A stretch of 33,927 bases of DNA from contig JAUZQK010000071.1 in the NCBI GenBank assembly GCA_030951025.1, positions 1 to 33,927 of the forward strand, read 5' to 3'. A program made the translations under genes and the position numbers. This document shows, one piece after another, positions 26,121 to 33,795 of this stretch. Each line of letters starts with the position of its first letter. Position 1 is the stretch's first letter. The DNA is from Mariprofundus sp. (GTDB lineage: Bacteria > Pseudomonadota > Zetaproteobacteria > Mariprofundales > Mariprofundaceae). Under the pieces are notes generated by a model that worked only from the letters and a program-made list of their open reading frames with translations, had not been told where the DNA came from and ran no database searches.

Positions 26121-27473
26121 ATGGACACAGTGATGAATGACAACAATGCTGCAACGCTTGAACAGGAGCTCGATTGGTTTTACCGGGTCATGGATACGCG
26201 CATTAAATTACACTTTGGCCACGATTGTCGCTATAGCGACATTGATGAAGTAAGTCCTCCAGATCTTGATATGAGTCAATCGGTGTATGCTCAGTTTGTT
26301 GGCCATTATGAGATGGATTTTTTTGAGCGGCTGCTGCTGTTATTAAGCCTTATTCCTCACATCAGGCCACAATTGCTGGATGTATTTTTCACTAAAAATG
26401 CGGATAACGCCAGAGATTTCACTGAGTTTGGCGGGCGCAATAGCCATTCCTTTCAGGGCTTTTTGCCTACCGGAGAAACGGCTATGTTTTTATTAGCTGG
26501 TAGTAGTCTTGCACAGCGCTTGCGTTGTTATGATTTATTTGGCGCGGATCACTTTTTTCATTGCCATAAGATACTCGAGCTGCAAAACAGCGGCGATAAT
26601 GACCCGCGTTTGAATGGATTCCTTGCATTGTCTGATGATGTCCGGGAACTATTGATGACCGGCCATATCAACAAACCGGTTTTTAGCGCCGACTTCCCGG
26701 CTAAAGCAGTCGAAACAGACTTGCAGTGGTCTGATTTGATTCTCGATACAGTCACCATGGAGCAGGTATTAGAGATCAAAACCTGGATTGATTATGAGAA
26801 TGTATTACTTGATGAACTGGATATGCGCAGAACAATCAAGCCGGGTTACCGCAGCCTGTTTTGTGGCCCTTCGGGTACGGGCAAAACACTGACTGCAACA
26901 TTGTTGGGCAAAATGACTGGGCGAGAAGTGTATAAGGTTGATCTGTCGATGGTGATTTCAAAATATATCGGTGAAACCGAAAAAAATCTGGAGCGGGTGT
27001 TTGAAAAAGCTGAAAATAAAAACTGGATTTTGTTTTTTGATGAAGCCGATGCTTTGTTCGGCAAACGCACAGCGGTCAGTGATGCACATGATCGTTTTGC
27101 CAATCAAGAGGTTTCCTATTTATTGCAGCGGGTAGAAGGTTATGCGGGCGTTGTCATTCTAGCGTCTAATTTCCGTTCCAATCTCGATGCAGCATTCACA
27201 CGGCGTTTTCAGTCCATCATCCATTTCCCTGTGCCCAAACAGACTGAACGATTGATCTTATGGCAACAGGCTTTTCCGGAGAAAATGGGTTTTTCTGGCG
27301 ATGTAAATCTAGCCGATATTGCCGCAGACCATGAACTTGCCGGCGGCTCGATCATTAATGTGGTCAGGCATGCTGTGCTAGCGGCATTAAAAAAAGAAAA
27401 CCGCGCAATCGAGCTGTCTGATATTCGTAATGGCATTCGCAGAGAACTGCAAAAATCAGGCAAGAGTGGTTGA
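26121..27473 (+). CDS. eCIS AAA+ ATPase (Afp15/Pvc15-like)
   Basis: Cytoplasmic ATPase needed for particle assembly, in some systems for loading cargo. In the 450-aa protein the AAA module lies in the C-terminal half: Walker A GPSGTGKT (249-256), Walker B ILFFDEADALFGKR with Asp307-Glu308, sensor-1 VILASNFRSNLDAAFTRRFQ (including the presumed arginine finger region), and sensor-2 ELAGGSIINVVRHAVLAAL. The N-terminal half (about 1-200) is the eCIS-specific part, with LERLLLLLSLIPHIRP-like helices and FTEFGGRNSHSFQGFLPTGET. It is not a ClpV: there is one AAA module and no Clp-N repeats. It begins three bases after the tape measure gene, as in Afp and PVC, and the putative cargo follows. Confidence 0.93.
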   Translation: MDTVMNDNNAATLEQELDWFYRVMDTRIKLHFGHDCRYSDIDEVSPPDLDMSQSVYAQFVGHYEMDFFERLLLLLSLIPHIRPQLLDVFFTKNADNARDFTEFGGRNSHSFQGFLPTGETAMFLLAGSSLAQRLRCYDLFGADHFFHCHKILELQNSGDNDPRLNGFLALSDDVRELLMTGHINKPVFSADFPAKAVETDLQWSDLILDTVTMEQVLEIKTWIDYENVLLDELDMRRTIKPGYRSLFCGPSGTGKTLTATLLGKMTGREVYKVDLSMVISKYIGETEKNLERVFEKAENKNWILFFDEADALFGKRTAVSDAHDRFANQEVSYLLQRVEGYAGVVILASNFRSNLDAAFTRRFQSIIHFPVPKQTERLILWQQAFPEKMGFSGDVNLADIAADHELAGGSIINVVRHAVLAALKKENRAIELSDIRNGIRRELQKSGKSG

Positions 27474-27503
27474 TTGAAATGTTATCGAATCCGAGATGAA
27501 TAT

Positions 27504-27510
27504 GAGGAGG
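27504..27510 (+). promoter_or_regulatory. Strong ribosome binding site of the cargo gene
   Basis: GAGGAGG lies four bases before ATG 27515. The 41-base gap after the ATPase gene is the longest in the operon, so the cargo is not translationally coupled. No promoter was recognised in this gap. Confidence 0.75.
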
Positions 27511-27514
27511 GCGC

Positions 27515-30500
27515 ATGCAAACTGCGGTAACTGCTGAAAAAAGCAGCACAAGTGCTAAACGCTCTGATTATAGCAAGCAGAATAGTGGAAATACATTTTC
27601 ACATTTCAACGGTTCATCGACTGAGGGTCTGAGTCAGCTTATCTCTTCAGCAGCTAACACATCGGTAACCTGCTTTATATCCAAACGTAGCAACGCATTG
27701 ACAGTGTTGCCTCGTCCAAGAGTTCAGACGAAATTAAAAGTCGGCAAGCCGAATGATCGTTTCGAACGAGAAGCCGATCGGATGGCGGACCAAGTGCTAG
27801 CTGCACCGGCACCTGTTCAATCTCAGCCTGAGATAGCTCAATCCGGAGATGACCAGCCTGAAGTAAAAAAAGATGAGGCAGTGATGGCGAAAGGAGGAAC
27901 TTCCGGCGAAGTGAGTCCTAATCTGGAATCACAGTTGAGCAACACGAAGGGAGGCGGTTCGTCCCTGCCTGAAGCGACAAGATCATCGATGGAGCAGGGC
28001 ATTGGTGCTGATTTCAGCAGAGTCCGGATACATACTGATAACAATGCAATTCAAATGAGCCAGCATTTAAATGCGCAAGCATTTGCGCATGGCAGCGATG
28101 TCTATTTTAATGCAGGAAAATATAACCCTGAAAGTGCCGGCGGTAAGCATCTGTTGGCCCATGAGCTGACCCATACTGTTCAACAGGGAAAGTCACCTCA
28201 GCGTTCCAAACTGCAGAAGCAAGAAAAGGAAGAGCTTCAGGCAAAAAGGGTTGGGGAGCATACCGGTGGCACTCGAATTCAGGGCGGCTGGTTAAGCAGT
28301 GCAGTAAGCTGGGTCGCGGATAAAGCGAAATCAGCTGCTAAAGCGGTTGTAAAAGGAGCACAGACGGTAGCTGCGGCGGCGATGAATTTCCTCGAATTAG
28401 CCAAGGCTAGGGCAATGGAAGCTGTTACGAGCTTGCCCGGTTATGCATTGATTGCGAATGTAACAGGCAAAGACCCTATCTCCGGAAACCCTCTCCCACC
28501 GCAGCAAGGCGGGGTGCTTCGCTTTATATTTGCGATGGTCGGCGCTGAAGATTATTACGATAAAATTGCACAGGCAAATATAATAGAACGGGTCACGATG
28601 ATCGTGAAAAACGCGCTTGCGATAGCAAATGTTTCATGGTCATTTGTGTGGAACTCTCTCAAACAAATCTGGAAAACGGTGAGCATAAATCCAATGACCT
28701 GGGCTACTGCTGCCAGAATGGCCAAGAGTCTTTTTGTAACGCTGTTTAAAAATGCAATGATGGTTGGAAGGGCCCTGCTTACCCAGTTGCCAGCAGTTAT
28801 TTTGGAGGGATTCCTGCTGCTTGTTGGTGCTCCAGTGAAGATCATTATGGGTGTCTTGAAAAAAGGCGCGAATACCATCATGAGCATCATAAAAAAACCT
28901 TTGAGGTTTGTAATGAATTTGGTGAAGGCCCTCAAAACAGGCTTTTTCCAATTCAAGGACAATATATGGAAACATCTCAAAGATGGCCTGATGGGTTGGC
29001 TGATGGGGGCGATGCAAGGAGCTGGTATTCAGCTGCCGGAAAAATGGGATTTGAGCGGTATTCTTTCAATTGTGTTACAGGTATTGGGGCTCACTTACGA
29101 CCGTATTCGGATTAAACTTGTCAAACTACTTGGTGAAGAAAAAGTTACTAAACTGGAAAAGACCTTCGAATTTCTAAAGCTTTTGGCAACCGGTGGAATG
29201 AAAGCACTGGTCGAAAAAGCCAAGGAGTATATTAGTTCAATTCCTGGTATGGTCATTGATGCCATCAAAAGCTGGGTGATCACCAAAGTTGTGACTGCTG
29301 CGGTTACCAAGCTGGTGAGTTTCTTTAATCCTGCCGGAGCCATCATTCAGGCGGTCTTGGCAATTTACAACACCGTCATGTTTTTCATCGAACGCGCCAA
29401 ACAGATTGCTTCGCTTGTCTCTGCGGTGATCAATTCTGTTGCCAGTATTGCTGCTGGAAAGGTTGGAGATGCGGCAAACTGGATAGAAAATAGCATGGCC
29501 AAAAGCATTCCGGTGATTATCTCATTTCTTGCCCGTCTGGTTGGACTTGGAGGCATCAGTGGAAAGATCAAGGCTGTGATCACCAAGATTCAGACCAAGG
29601 TGGATAAAGGCATTGATAAAATCATTGCGATTGTTAAGAAAAAAGCCACAGCATTGTTTGAGAAAGGACAAAATGTAAGTACAGGAACTGATATGGCTGT
29701 ATCGTCAGATAGTCTGACTCCAGACGAGAAGAAAAAAGCCGCAATGGCTGAATTCATGAAAACAGTACGAAAAAATAAAGGCTTAACCGAATCTGGTATA
29801 TTGAAACTTCTAACTGTGCTGAAAACAAAATATAAACTTACAAATGCTAGAATTAAAGGGCGCGGAAAAGACTCCAAAGTGGAGTTAATTGCATCGCCGC
29901 CATTAGAAATTCTTTTGGAGACCCCGGCTTCCGTTTCTGGGGGGGGGATTTCTGGACAGAAAAAAGGTGTTTCAGATACAGAAGCCCTAAGTAAACAATA
30001 TCCAGACTATATTCGAGCTAGCCATGCAGATGGGCCGCTTCCGACACCAAAACAAGAAATTAAAAACCACTTCAATTCAATGTTTGCAGGTAAAGAAGTT
30101 TCTGGAGGCGTTACGGTTCCATCTCTTGATCTGAAAAATATCGGTTTAAAGTCTCCAGGAGGCTCATTTATGAGAGCGGGGAAAGTGCAGGCTCAATCCA
30201 GTGTTACTCGGGGTACGGGAAGATCAGGTGGAGGTGAAACAAAGTTTGGGCATTTTGGCGCGGATGAAGAAAAAATAAACACGGGTGGAAACTCAACAGC
30301 GTACAATGGAGGCCATTTGGTTGGGGATCAGATGATGGATAGCAAGGGGTCTTTCAACTTGTATGAGGCATGGAATCTGGCTCCTCAAACCAGAGCACTT
30401 AATTCTCCAACTTATTCAAGTGCAATAGAAGGGCCAGTAACTGCAGCAATCAATGCTAAAAAAGAAGCAACGATAAAATATGATGTCCATGTTCAATATC

Positions 30501-30880
30501 CGGGCCTAACTTATCAGGTGAAAACCAGTGATATATTAGCTCGCTTGTGGAAGAGAGAGTCGTCTTATTACAGACAAGTTCATCAGTTGATTAATGATGA
30601 TAAATCGCTTGATAAAACGTTGACGCTTACAAGAAGAACTCCAAGTCATTGGAAAGCGATAGCCGCAGTTATTGAGGGAAATGTAGCAATTTCTGGGGGC
30701 GTTAAAGAAAGAAAAAATGTGGATTATGGGGCGGGTGGCTCCAAGGACGTAATGTTCTTCCTTGAAATTGATAAAGGTGCTGGAAATACGCCTGTTCCTC
30801 CTCCTGCGGTTGCTGGGCAGAAGGCTGAATATAAAGGAGCAAGAAAAGTCACATTTACAGCTACCCAAAAGACTTTTTAA
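27515..30880 (+). CDS. Putative eCIS cargo toxin: DUF4157 domain, hydrophobic middle, C-terminal His-Asn nuclease-like domain
   Basis: The 1121-aa protein has three parts. (1) Residues about 70-230: the DUF4157 pattern (LKVGKPNDRFEREADRMADQ, ADFSRVRIHTDNNAIQMS, DVYFNAGKYNPES) ending in HLLAHELTHTVQQG, with zinc-protease-like His216-Glu217-x-x-His220. DUF4157 is recurrent in eCIS-associated toxins. (2) About 250-740: Ala/Val/Ile/Lys-rich, amphipathic and hydrophobic helices without acidic clusters. (3) About 835-1121: a nuclease-like domain with GGHLVGDQ (His934), then WNLAPQ (Asn954) and LN (Asn963), resembling the catalytic spacing of DNA/RNA non-specific endonucleases; the usual Asp/Arg before GH is replaced by YNG. 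Part 3 looks more AT-rich than parts 1-2, consistent with an exchanged toxin tip. No immunity gene follows. The nuclease call is moderate; the cargo call is stronger. Confidence 0.8.
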   Translation: MQTAVTAEKSSTSAKRSDYSKQNSGNTFSHFNGSSTEGLSQLISSAANTSVTCFISKRSNALTVLPRPRVQTKLKVGKPNDRFEREADRMADQVLAAPAPVQSQPEIAQSGDDQPEVKKDEAVMAKGGTSGEVSPNLESQLSNTKGGGSSLPEATRSSMEQGIGADFSRVRIHTDNNAIQMSQHLNAQAFAHGSDVYFNAGKYNPESAGGKHLLAHELTHTVQQGKSPQRSKLQKQEKEELQAKRVGEHTGGTRIQGGWLSSAVSWVADKAKSAAKAVVKGAQTVAAAAMNFLELAKARAMEAVTSLPGYALIANVTGKDPISGNPLPPQQGGVLRFIFAMVGAEDYYDKIAQANIIERVTMIVKNALAIANVSWSFVWNSLKQIWKTVSINPMTWATAARMAKSLFVTLFKNAMMVGRALLTQLPAVILEGFLLLVGAPVKIIMGVLKKGANTIMSIIKKPLRFVMNLVKALKTGFFQFKDNIWKHLKDGLMGWLMGAMQGAGIQLPEKWDLSGILSIVLQVLGLTYDRIRIKLVKLLGEEKVTKLEKTFEFLKLLATGGMKALVEKAKEYISSIPGMVIDAIKSWVITKVVTAAVTKLVSFFNPAGAIIQAVLAIYNTVMFFIERAKQIASLVSAVINSVASIAAGKVGDAANWIENSMAKSIPVIISFLARLVGLGGISGKIKAVITKIQTKVDKGIDKIIAIVKKKATALFEKGQNVSTGTDMAVSSDSLTPDEKKKAAMAEFMKTVRKNKGLTESGILKLLTVLKTKYKLTNARIKGRGKDSKVELIASPPLEILLETPASVSGGGISGQKKGVSDTEALSKQYPDYIRASHADGPLPTPKQEIKNHFNSMFAGKEVSGGVTVPSLDLKNIGLKSPGGSFMRAGKVQAQSSVTRGTGRSGGGETKFGHFGADEEKINTGGNSTAYNGGHLVGDQMMDSKGSFNLYEAWNLAPQTRALNSPTYSSAIEGPVTAAINAKKEATIKYDVHVQYPGLTYQVKTSDILARLWKRESSYYRQVHQLINDDKSLDKTLTLTRRTPSHWKAIAAVIEGNVAISGGVKERKNVDYGAGGSKDVMFFLEIDKGAGNTPVPPPAVAGQKAEYKGARKVTFTATQKTF

Positions 30881-30970
30881 TTCTGTCAGTTTATAAAGCC
30901 CACTATTGTCAGAAAGACATAAGAGGAAACATGTAAAGGTTGATTGAAAAAAACGCTTTAAAAAAGAGGG
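30881..30970. other. Short gap closing the eCIS island
   Basis: Ninety bases between the cargo stop and the convergent rsmE stop. They hold a TGTCAG direct repeat (30883-30888, 30907-30912), an AGAGGAAAC-ATG-TAA start-stop at 30931-30936, and A/T-runs (AAAAAAACGCTTTAAAAAAG) without a GC-rich stem. No classical terminator, immunity gene or attachment-site repeat was recognised. Confidence 0.5.
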
Positions 30971-31699
30971 TTATGTTGTCGCCACACCAGCTTGAATCGC
31001 GGCGAGTAATGCAGGCGCGGCGGTTTCGGTGCGCATAATGCGCGGGCCGAAGGTGAGGCAGCGAAAATCAGCGCCATTGAGGGTGTCGATGTCGCGCTGA
31101 CTCCAGCCACCTTCAGGGCCTATGGCCAGGCTAATATCATCGGCCTGCTGAATGGATTGGCTTTCTTGTTGCCAGCTTGTGGCCGTTGCTTCGGGATGCA
31201 GGGTGAAACACAGGCCCAGAGCAGGAACCGATGCTAGATTATTGATCCAGTGTATTTTGGGAACAATGGTGCGGCCACTTTGCTCAGCAGCTTCGATGAT
31301 AATCTGTTGCCAGCGTTGTAAACGCTTGTTTAACTTTGCAGCATCGAGTTTAAGGCTGCTACGCTCGCTGCGCACAATGCTGAAGCTGGCCGCACCCAGT
31401 TCGGTAGCCTTCTGCAATACCGTTTCAATTTTTTCGCTGCGGCATGCAGCTTGCACAATATGTATCCGGTTGGGCAGCTCACGGCTTATATCTGAAAAGG
31501 ATTCAATCCGGCAGAGCAAATGATTACGTGCCAGTTGTTCAATGCTGCAAAGGTATTCGCCACCACATCCATTGAACAATATGATTTCATCGCCTGCAGC
31601 CAAACGCATCACGCTACGTAAATAATGGGCTTGATCAGATTCGAGTGTGATGGAGCTGGCAACCGTCAGCTCCTGATTCAAATAAAGGCGGCATATCAT
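30971..31699 (-). CDS. rsmE: 16S rRNA (uracil-1498-N3)-methyltransferase RsmE
   Basis: Methylates U1498 of 16S rRNA using S-adenosylmethionine; a SPOUT-family cytoplasmic enzyme. The 242-aa protein from ATG 31699 (MICRLYLNQEL) has the normal RsmE length. It shows the N-terminal PUA-like part with DQAHYLRSVMRLAAGDEI, then QAACRSEKIETVLQKATELG, IIIEAAEQSGRTIVPKI, and the trefoil-knot signature LAIGPEGGWSQRDID with LTFGPRIMRTETAAPALLAA. The frame stays open 66 codons upstream, but that stretch is unlike RsmE and runs into the opposite ubiC gene, so I reject it. It converges on the eCIS operon and diverges from ubiC. Confidence 0.94.
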   Translation of the reverse strand: MICRLYLNQELTVASSITLESDQAHYLRSVMRLAAGDEIILFNGCGGEYLCSIEQLARNHLLCRIESFSDISRELPNRIHIVQAACRSEKIETVLQKATELGAASFSIVRSERSSLKLDAAKLNKRLQRWQQIIIEAAEQSGRTIVPKIHWINNLASVPALGLCFTLHPEATATSWQQESQSIQQADDISLAIGPEGGWSQRDIDTLNGADFRCLTFGPRIMRTETAAPALLAAIQAGVATT

Positions 31700-31785
31700 G
31701 GGCAGGATTCGGCCTGATGTGGGGCTTGGATGCAAGGTCTTGAGCATTGGCTTGACCCCTACTGCCGTTGCCCCATGATGCGAAC

Positions 31786-32349
31786 ATGTTTTTTGGTGAT
31801 CTGGAAACTCAAGACTGGCAATCGGTGCGTTATTGGAAACCGCTAGAGGTGGGCTTAAGCCGTGATAGCGCCGCAGTTTTGACGACTGCAGGCTCATTGA
31901 CGCGCTTTTTAGAACGCCATTTTGGTATTCGTCTGGAAGTGCGTTTGCATGATCAGTTTGTTGACCATGTCAAAACAGCAGAAGCGGCGTTATTGGGCTG
32001 CAAGGCCGCTGACCCGGCGCTCAGACGACAAGTCTCTTTGATGCATCGTGGTTCGGTATTGTTTGATGCGGAATCTGTATTGCCACTGGAAACATTGCCA
32101 GCCGATTTGATTGCAGATTTGCAGGAGGGTATTCGCCCGCTGGGTAATTTGTTGCTGGATCGTGGTTTATCGTTGGCACGCTCTGATTTGAGTGTGACTC
32201 AAATGCAAGGTGAAGGTCTGCATCAAGGACGCTGGGCCAGGCGCTCGGTTTTGCGCTCTGAATCCGGCACGCAGGCGTTGGTGGTGGAAGTATTTCATCC
32301 GGTGATGTGGTCTCGTATCGAGACAAGCAGCCGCCGTTACCAGCGCTAG
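31786..32349 (+). CDS. ubiC: Chorismate lyase (chorismate--pyruvate lyase)
   Basis: Splits chorismate to 4-hydroxybenzoate and pyruvate, the first committed step of ubiquinone synthesis. The 187-aa protein shows the UbiC pattern: AAVLTTAGSLTRFLERHFG near the start, QVSLMHRGSVLFDAESVLPL in the middle (Arg and Glu of the active site lie here), IRPLGNLLLDRGLSLARSDL, then GRWARRSVLRSESGTQALVV and VEVFHPVMW. The start is taken as ATG 31786; a TTG at 31768 is in frame, and neither has a good Shine-Dalgarno. It lies 12 bases before ubiA, the gene that uses its product, which supports the call. Confidence 0.9.
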   Translation: MFFGDLETQDWQSVRYWKPLEVGLSRDSAAVLTTAGSLTRFLERHFGIRLEVRLHDQFVDHVKTAEAALLGCKAADPALRRQVSLMHRGSVLFDAESVLPLETLPADLIADLQEGIRPLGNLLLDRGLSLARSDLSVTQMQGEGLHQGRWARRSVLRSESGTQALVVEVFHPVMWSRIETSSRRYQR

Positions 32350-32361
32350 GGCTCTCGTATC

Positions 32362-33243
32362 ATGAAATTCAGACCTGTCGGCAGCGGCTCGGATTGGTAT
32401 CGTTTATTACGCATTGATCGCCCTGTGGGTTATTGGCTGTTGATGTGGCCGATGTTGTGGGGGTTGTTTGCGGCATCCGGCGGTCATCCCAGTATAAAAA
32501 ATATCGTTATTTTTGTCGCCGGCGTAGTGCTGATGCGTTCAGCCGGCTGTGTGATCAATGATTTTGCCGACCGTGATTTTGATGCCCATGTTGAGCGTAC
32601 CAAAACACGTCCGATTGCAGCTGGAAAAATCGCACCGGGCGCGGCTCTTGTCGGCTTTATCGCCATGCTGTTGGTGGCTTTGCTACTGGTGTTGCAAACA
32701 TCCACCTATGTAATGATTCTGGCCGTGGTCGGCGTTGTACTGGCCAGCTTGTACCCATTTTTGAAACGCTTCACCTATTTTCCACAAGCCTGGCTCGGCA
32801 TGGCTTTCGGCTGGGCGGTGATCATGGGATGGGGGGCTGAAACAGGTGATATATTTGATTCACCTGTGCCATGGTTGTTGTTTTTTGCTAATGTCTGTTG
32901 GTCGCTATCGTATGATACAGCCTATGCGCTGGCGGATCGCTCCGATGATCGCAAGATTGGCGTGAAGTCTTCCGCCCTCTGGCTAGGTAGCCGTGCTGTC
33001 GGTGGCATTGTTGTGCTGGGCTTATTAAATATCCTATTCTTGGGGCTGGCTGCACTAATCCTCGATGGTTTCTGGGTTGGCTTTGGCTGGTGGCTGGCCT
33101 TGATGTTGCAACTGATGCTGTCCGGCCAGTTAATGCGCTGTGGCGAGTCTTGGGGATTCACCTTTTTTCTGCAATCCCATTATGTTGGTGCTTTGTTTGC
33201 ACTAGGCTTACTCGCCGATGGTTTATCAACGCTTTTATCGTAA
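32362..33243 (+). CDS. ubiA: 4-hydroxybenzoate polyprenyltransferase
   Basis: Inner-membrane enzyme that attaches the polyprenyl tail to 4-hydroxybenzoate in ubiquinone synthesis. The 293-aa protein has the usual length and eight or nine hydrophobic segments. The two Asp-rich Mg2+/prenyl-diphosphate motifs are intact: NDFADRDFD (near residue 68) and DTAYALADRSDDRKIGVKSS (near 187). The N-terminal RIDRPVGYWLLMWPMLWGLF is also typical. It forms a pair with ubiC just upstream. After the TAA, CCATGGGTTTTTT (33275-33288) is at best a weak terminator. Confidence 0.95.
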   Translation: MKFRPVGSGSDWYRLLRIDRPVGYWLLMWPMLWGLFAASGGHPSIKNIVIFVAGVVLMRSAGCVINDFADRDFDAHVERTKTRPIAAGKIAPGAALVGFIAMLLVALLLVLQTSTYVMILAVVGVVLASLYPFLKRFTYFPQAWLGMAFGWAVIMGWGAETGDIFDSPVPWLLFFANVCWSLSYDTAYALADRSDDRKIGVKSSALWLGSRAVGGIVVLGLLNILFLGLAALILDGFWVGFGWWLALMLQLMLSGQLMRCGESWGFTFFLQSHYVGALFALGLLADGLSTLLS

Positions 33244-33320
33244 TGATTGCGTGAAAAATCGTCAACACACTCATGCCATGGGTTTTTTACCACTTCATCT
33301 AATCATAGTCGGAGAGAAAA

Positions 33321-33701
33321 ATAAGTGCTTCTAAACGTTCTTTTTGGACAAGTTTACCGGGTATCTTGACTGGCGTAGCGGCGGTGTGGCCTGACGCGGA
33401 TCCTGCCGTCCAAGGACGCGCTGGCAGTCGTTGAGCAGAGCAATCACGCTGTTGCTACACCCCAATCGGTGCCTAAAGCACGCCTGTAGCCGATAAAAGT
33501 ATCAAGGAATTACAAGAAACCGCTGCATTTTATTACACCAAGGTGACGCAATCCACACCAGACACAAACGCGAGAAAAAACTTTTGCCAAAGGGCTATTG
33601 CGTATCAGGGCAGCGCTTGGTGCTAGGCGAAAAACAACAAGAAAATAAGCGCCCGCCTCGTTAAAGCTATCGAATTATGCGCCTCGGACTATAAGTTCTA
33701 G
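33321..33701 (+). pseudogene. Decayed gene for a small protein with an N-terminal membrane segment
   Basis: Frame 3 from 33321 reads ATA-AGT-GCT-TCT and gives SASKRSFWTSLPGILTGVAA, a phrase (FWTSLPGILTG) that recurs at the N-terminus of small membrane-anchored bacterial proteins. GGAGAG lies four bases before the ATA, so ATA probably replaces a lost ATG. The frame then meets TGA (33432) and TAA (33474), resumes as DKSIKELQETAAFYYTKVTQ, meets TAG (33624), and ends KAIELCASDYKF-TAG at 33699-33701. The middle reads better in another frame (VEQSNHAVATPQSVPKARL), pointing to indels. A lost start, three stops and frame changes indicate a dead gene. Its original function is unknown. Confidence 0.55.
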
Positions 33702-33795
33702 TTAAAAAATACTATAGCTACAGGGCTTTTCTGTACATTATTTTACGCATAAGACTTGTCCGCCTATATCTAAAGTATAGCATTCACCACTTCAT
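33702..33795 (+). promoter_or_regulatory. Presumed ssrA promoter region
   Basis: An AT-rich stretch ahead of the tmRNA gene. TATAGC at 33776-33781 is the best -10 candidate, some 15 bases before the mature tmRNA end. TTGTCC at 33756-33761 resembles a -35 but is only 14 bases away, so the pair is not convincing. TACAG/CTGTA (33719-33723, 33731-33735) is a short inverted repeat. Confidence 0.3.

Noticed and set aside
28555-29017. Two long antisense frames within the cargo gene
   Set aside because: They mirror the hydrophobic repeat-like middle of the cargo; no ribosome site or family resemblance was seen.
6451-30880. Prophage or T6SS interpretation
   Set aside because: No capsid, portal, terminase, integrase or lysis genes, and no TssJ, TssL, TssM or ClpV. 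The AAA+ protein is Afp15-like and the cap and tape measure families are eCIS-type.
31700-31897. N-terminal extension of RsmE by 66 codons
   Set aside because: The added residues are unlike RsmE and would overlap ubiC head-on; ATG 31699 gives the family length.
33719-33735. TACAG/CTGTA inverted repeat as a LexA box
   Set aside because: The half-sites are in the reverse order to CTGT-N8-ACAG, and the arms are short enough to arise by chance.
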